Below, piece after piece: positions 5,125-6,687 of a DNA stretch of 6,687 bases; positions within the stretch are counted from its first letter, which is position 1, and every line of letters begins with the position of its first letter. The notes under the pieces were generated by a model. That model did no database searches and was not told the DNA's origin. It saw only the letters and a program-made list of their open reading frames with translations. A program made the translations under genes and the position numbers. The DNA is taken from NCBI GenBank assembly GCA_028290925.1, contig JAQGIX010000147.1, positions 1 through 6,687 on the forward strand. The letters are read 5' to 3'. The stretch is from Phenylobacterium sp. Its GTDB lineage: Bacteria > Pseudomonadota > Alphaproteobacteria > Caulobacterales > Caulobacteraceae.

Positions 5125-6687
5125 CTAGTCCGCGGCGACCCCTTGCGCCTGCAGCGCCGCGCGCAGTGGTTCCAGCTGGCTCGCATAGCGCCGCCAGCCA
5201 CCGACGCGGGCGGCCGAGATGGGCTCGCGGACCTGGACCATGCTGGCGGTCCGCACCGGGCCCGCGGTCTTGTGCGGCTCGAGGCAGGCGGGCTCGAAGG
5301 CGAGGCCGAGGGCCATGAGGATTCGGCGGATCTCCGGCTCCGGGTCCTGGACGAGGGCCTCGTAATCCAGCTCGATCAGCGACGGGCCGAGGCCTGCGCG
5401 CCAGTGATCCATCAGCCGCTGGTGGTTGACGAAGTGCGCCGCCATGTCGGCCTGCCGGTAGGCCCAGCCGTACCAGCCTGCGAAACGCACCTTGTAGGCG
5501 CCGAACAGGGCGTCCATGGGCGCGCGCCGCATGTGGATGATCCGGGCCCGGGGCAGGGCGAGCCGGATGGCCCCGACCAGCAGGCTGTTGGCCGGCAGCT
5601 TATCGATGACGTAGGGGGCCTTGAGACCGAGCGGCGCGATCTCCTGCAAATAGAGCTCGCCGACCGCGGCCCAGTCGCCGCCGGCCGCGGCGCGAATCAC
5701 CCCCGGGGTCAGCGAGCGCCGGTCCGTGTGCGACGAGGCCGTGCGGAAGACGATCGGGAAGGTGGGCAGTTCGCCCAGCGCCTGCACCTCGGAATGTCCC
5801 GCCAGCATCCGCTCCAGCAGCGTGGTGCCCGAGCGCGGCAGGCCGACGATGAAGATCGGCGTGGGCGCGGCGCGGTTCTCCGGCGGTGGCGCGGCCTTCA
5901 GCCGTTCTACCGGGAAGAGCTCCATGAGCGACTGCATCAGTTCGGCGTCGCCGGCGGCGGACCAGTCGACCGTGGCCTCGGTCCGGCAGGCCTCGTTGGC
6001 CTCGGCCAGGACGCGCCAGGCGTCCTCGACCGCGCCGAGGTCGTCCAGCTCCTTGAAGAGCGCGAATCCCAGGCTGCCGCGCTCCAGCGACTCCAGGCGG
6101 GGATCGTCGCGGACCGCGACCAGCCGCTGCACGTGCGCCGTCTCAGGCGTCCAGCGGCGCAGCTGGGCCAGCGCCGCGTGCGGCTGCACCATCCGCGGCG
6201 ACAGGGCGATCGCAGCCTCGAAGGCCTGTTCCGCCGCGTCCAGCCGGCCGTCGGCCATGTAGGCGAGGCCGAGCTCGGCCAGGAGCTGGGGCCGGTCCGG
6301 CCGTAGGCCCCGCGCCCATTCCAGGTGCGGCAGGCCGAGCTCCGGCAGGTTCATCCGGGCGAAGGCCGCCCCGATCCGCTCGCGGACCTCGGGGTCGGGC
6401 GCATCGATCGCCGCCACGGCCTCGGCCCGGCGCACGGCCTCGGCCCAGAAGCCGGTGTTGGAGAGCGCCCGGGCGAGTTGGCTGGTGATGTTGGCCCAGC
6501 CGATGGAGCCGGCCGGAATCCGTTCGGCCGCGGCCATCAGCGGCTCGACGGCGTCGTTGAAGCGGCCGAGCTCGGCGGCGGCGACGCCCCAGATGGCGTA
6601 GGCCTCGCCCAGGCCAGCGTCGGCCTGGGCGGCCCGCCGCGCCGCCTCCAGCGCTTCGGCCAGCCGTCCGCCCTGGGCGTGGCCGCG
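5125..6687 (-). CDS. TPR-repeat sulfotransferase, second copy (5' end outside window)
   Basis: The frame is open to the right edge: 520 residues are visible, counted from the edge. An internal ATG at 6535-6537 is not the start, because the 50 codons before it encode good TPR sequence in frame. TPR units fall at about 29-62, 63-96, 97-130 and 131-164, plus part of another at 1-28. A linker with EAN (229-231) precedes a sulfotransferase domain (about 277-515): 5' loop GLPRSGTTL (282-290), GEL with Glu306 as possible general base, DKLP (362-365), and a 3'-phosphate region RRAPMDALFG (387-396). Here Ala389 and Gly396 replace the Asp407 and Ser414 of the downstream paralogue, so PAPS binding or activity may differ. 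The C-terminal block S-x-VQV...VGGWRRY (482-501) aligns without gaps to the neighbour. No signal peptide can be assessed because the N-terminus is missing. The acceptor is unknown. Confidence 0.9.
   Translation of the reverse strand, partial: RGHAQGGRLAEALEAARRAAQADAGLGEAYAIWGVAAAELGRFNDAVEPLMAAAERIPAGSIGWANITSQLARALSNTGFWAEAVRRAEAVAAIDAPDPEVRERIGAAFARMNLPELGLPHLEWARGLRPDRPQLLAELGLAYMADGRLDAAEQAFEAAIALSPRMVQPHAALAQLRRWTPETAHVQRLVAVRDDPRLESLERGSLGFALFKELDDLGAVEDAWRVLAEANEACRTEATVDWSAAGDAELMQSLMELFPVERLKAAPPPENRAAPTPIFIVGLPRSGTTLLERMLAGHSEVQALGELPTFPIVFRTASSHTDRRSLTPGVIRAAAGGDWAAVGELYLQEIAPLGLKAPYVIDKLPANSLLVGAIRLALPRARIIHMRRAPMDALFGAYKVRFAGWYGWAYRQADMAAHFVNHQRLMDHWRAGLGPSLIELDYEALVQDPEPEIRRILMALGLAFEPACLEPHKTAGPVRTASMVQVREPISAARVGGWRRYASQLEPLRAALQAQGVAAD

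Noticed and set aside
3465..6306. Long plus-strand frames (196, 409 and 387 codons) opposite the sulfotransferase genes
   Set aside because: They are in the same codon register as the real minus-strand genes and are shadows of the same codon bias. The break at 4053-4055 corresponds to a single TTA Leu codon (residue 330) in the real gene. The translations show no motif.

Overview
The window is GC-rich with strong G/C preference at third codon positions. Its gene content (a large TonB-dependent receptor with a DUF-free N-terminus, and TPR-sulfotransferases) is typical of oligotrophic Alphaproteobacteria, most plausibly the Caulobacterales (Caulobacter/Phenylobacterium type) or sphingomonads. 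This placement is inferred from protein style and base composition; no rRNA or other marker is present.

Layout: bases 1-327 hold no supportable gene. They form the leader/promoter region of the receptor, with short direct repeats, a weak promoter candidate and a hairpin ending exactly at the Shine-Dalgarno sequence. Bases 328-3315 (+) encode a complete 995-residue outer-membrane TonB-dependent receptor starting at TTG. A clear intrinsic terminator follows (3339-3372). On the minus strand, converging on the receptor, lie two tandem genes of the same architecture: an upstream gene (5125-6687, cut by the right edge so its N-terminus is missing) and a downstream complete gene (3411-5042). Both consist of N-terminal 34-residue TPR repeats followed by a PAPS-dependent-type sulfotransferase domain. 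An 82-base gap separates them.

How the parts may work together: the receptor imports an unidentified ligand across the outer membrane using TonB/ExbBD energy. The two cytosolic TPR-sulfotransferases would transfer sulfate from PAPS to an unidentified acceptor. The receptor is convergent with them and ends in its own terminator, so it is not co-transcribed with them; any functional link is suggested only by adjacency.

Points most worth a second look: (1) the receptor leader, where the segment overlapping the ribosome binding site has two mutually exclusive pairing partners, plus an in-frame ATG-TAG minimal ORF just before the real TTG start; (2) six closely spaced cysteine pairs in the receptor barrel; (3) the second sulfotransferase, whose 3'-phosphate-binding motif carries Gly where its neighbour has the usual Ser. 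I did not find a clearly novel multi-gene system, CRISPR array, mobile element or RNA gene.
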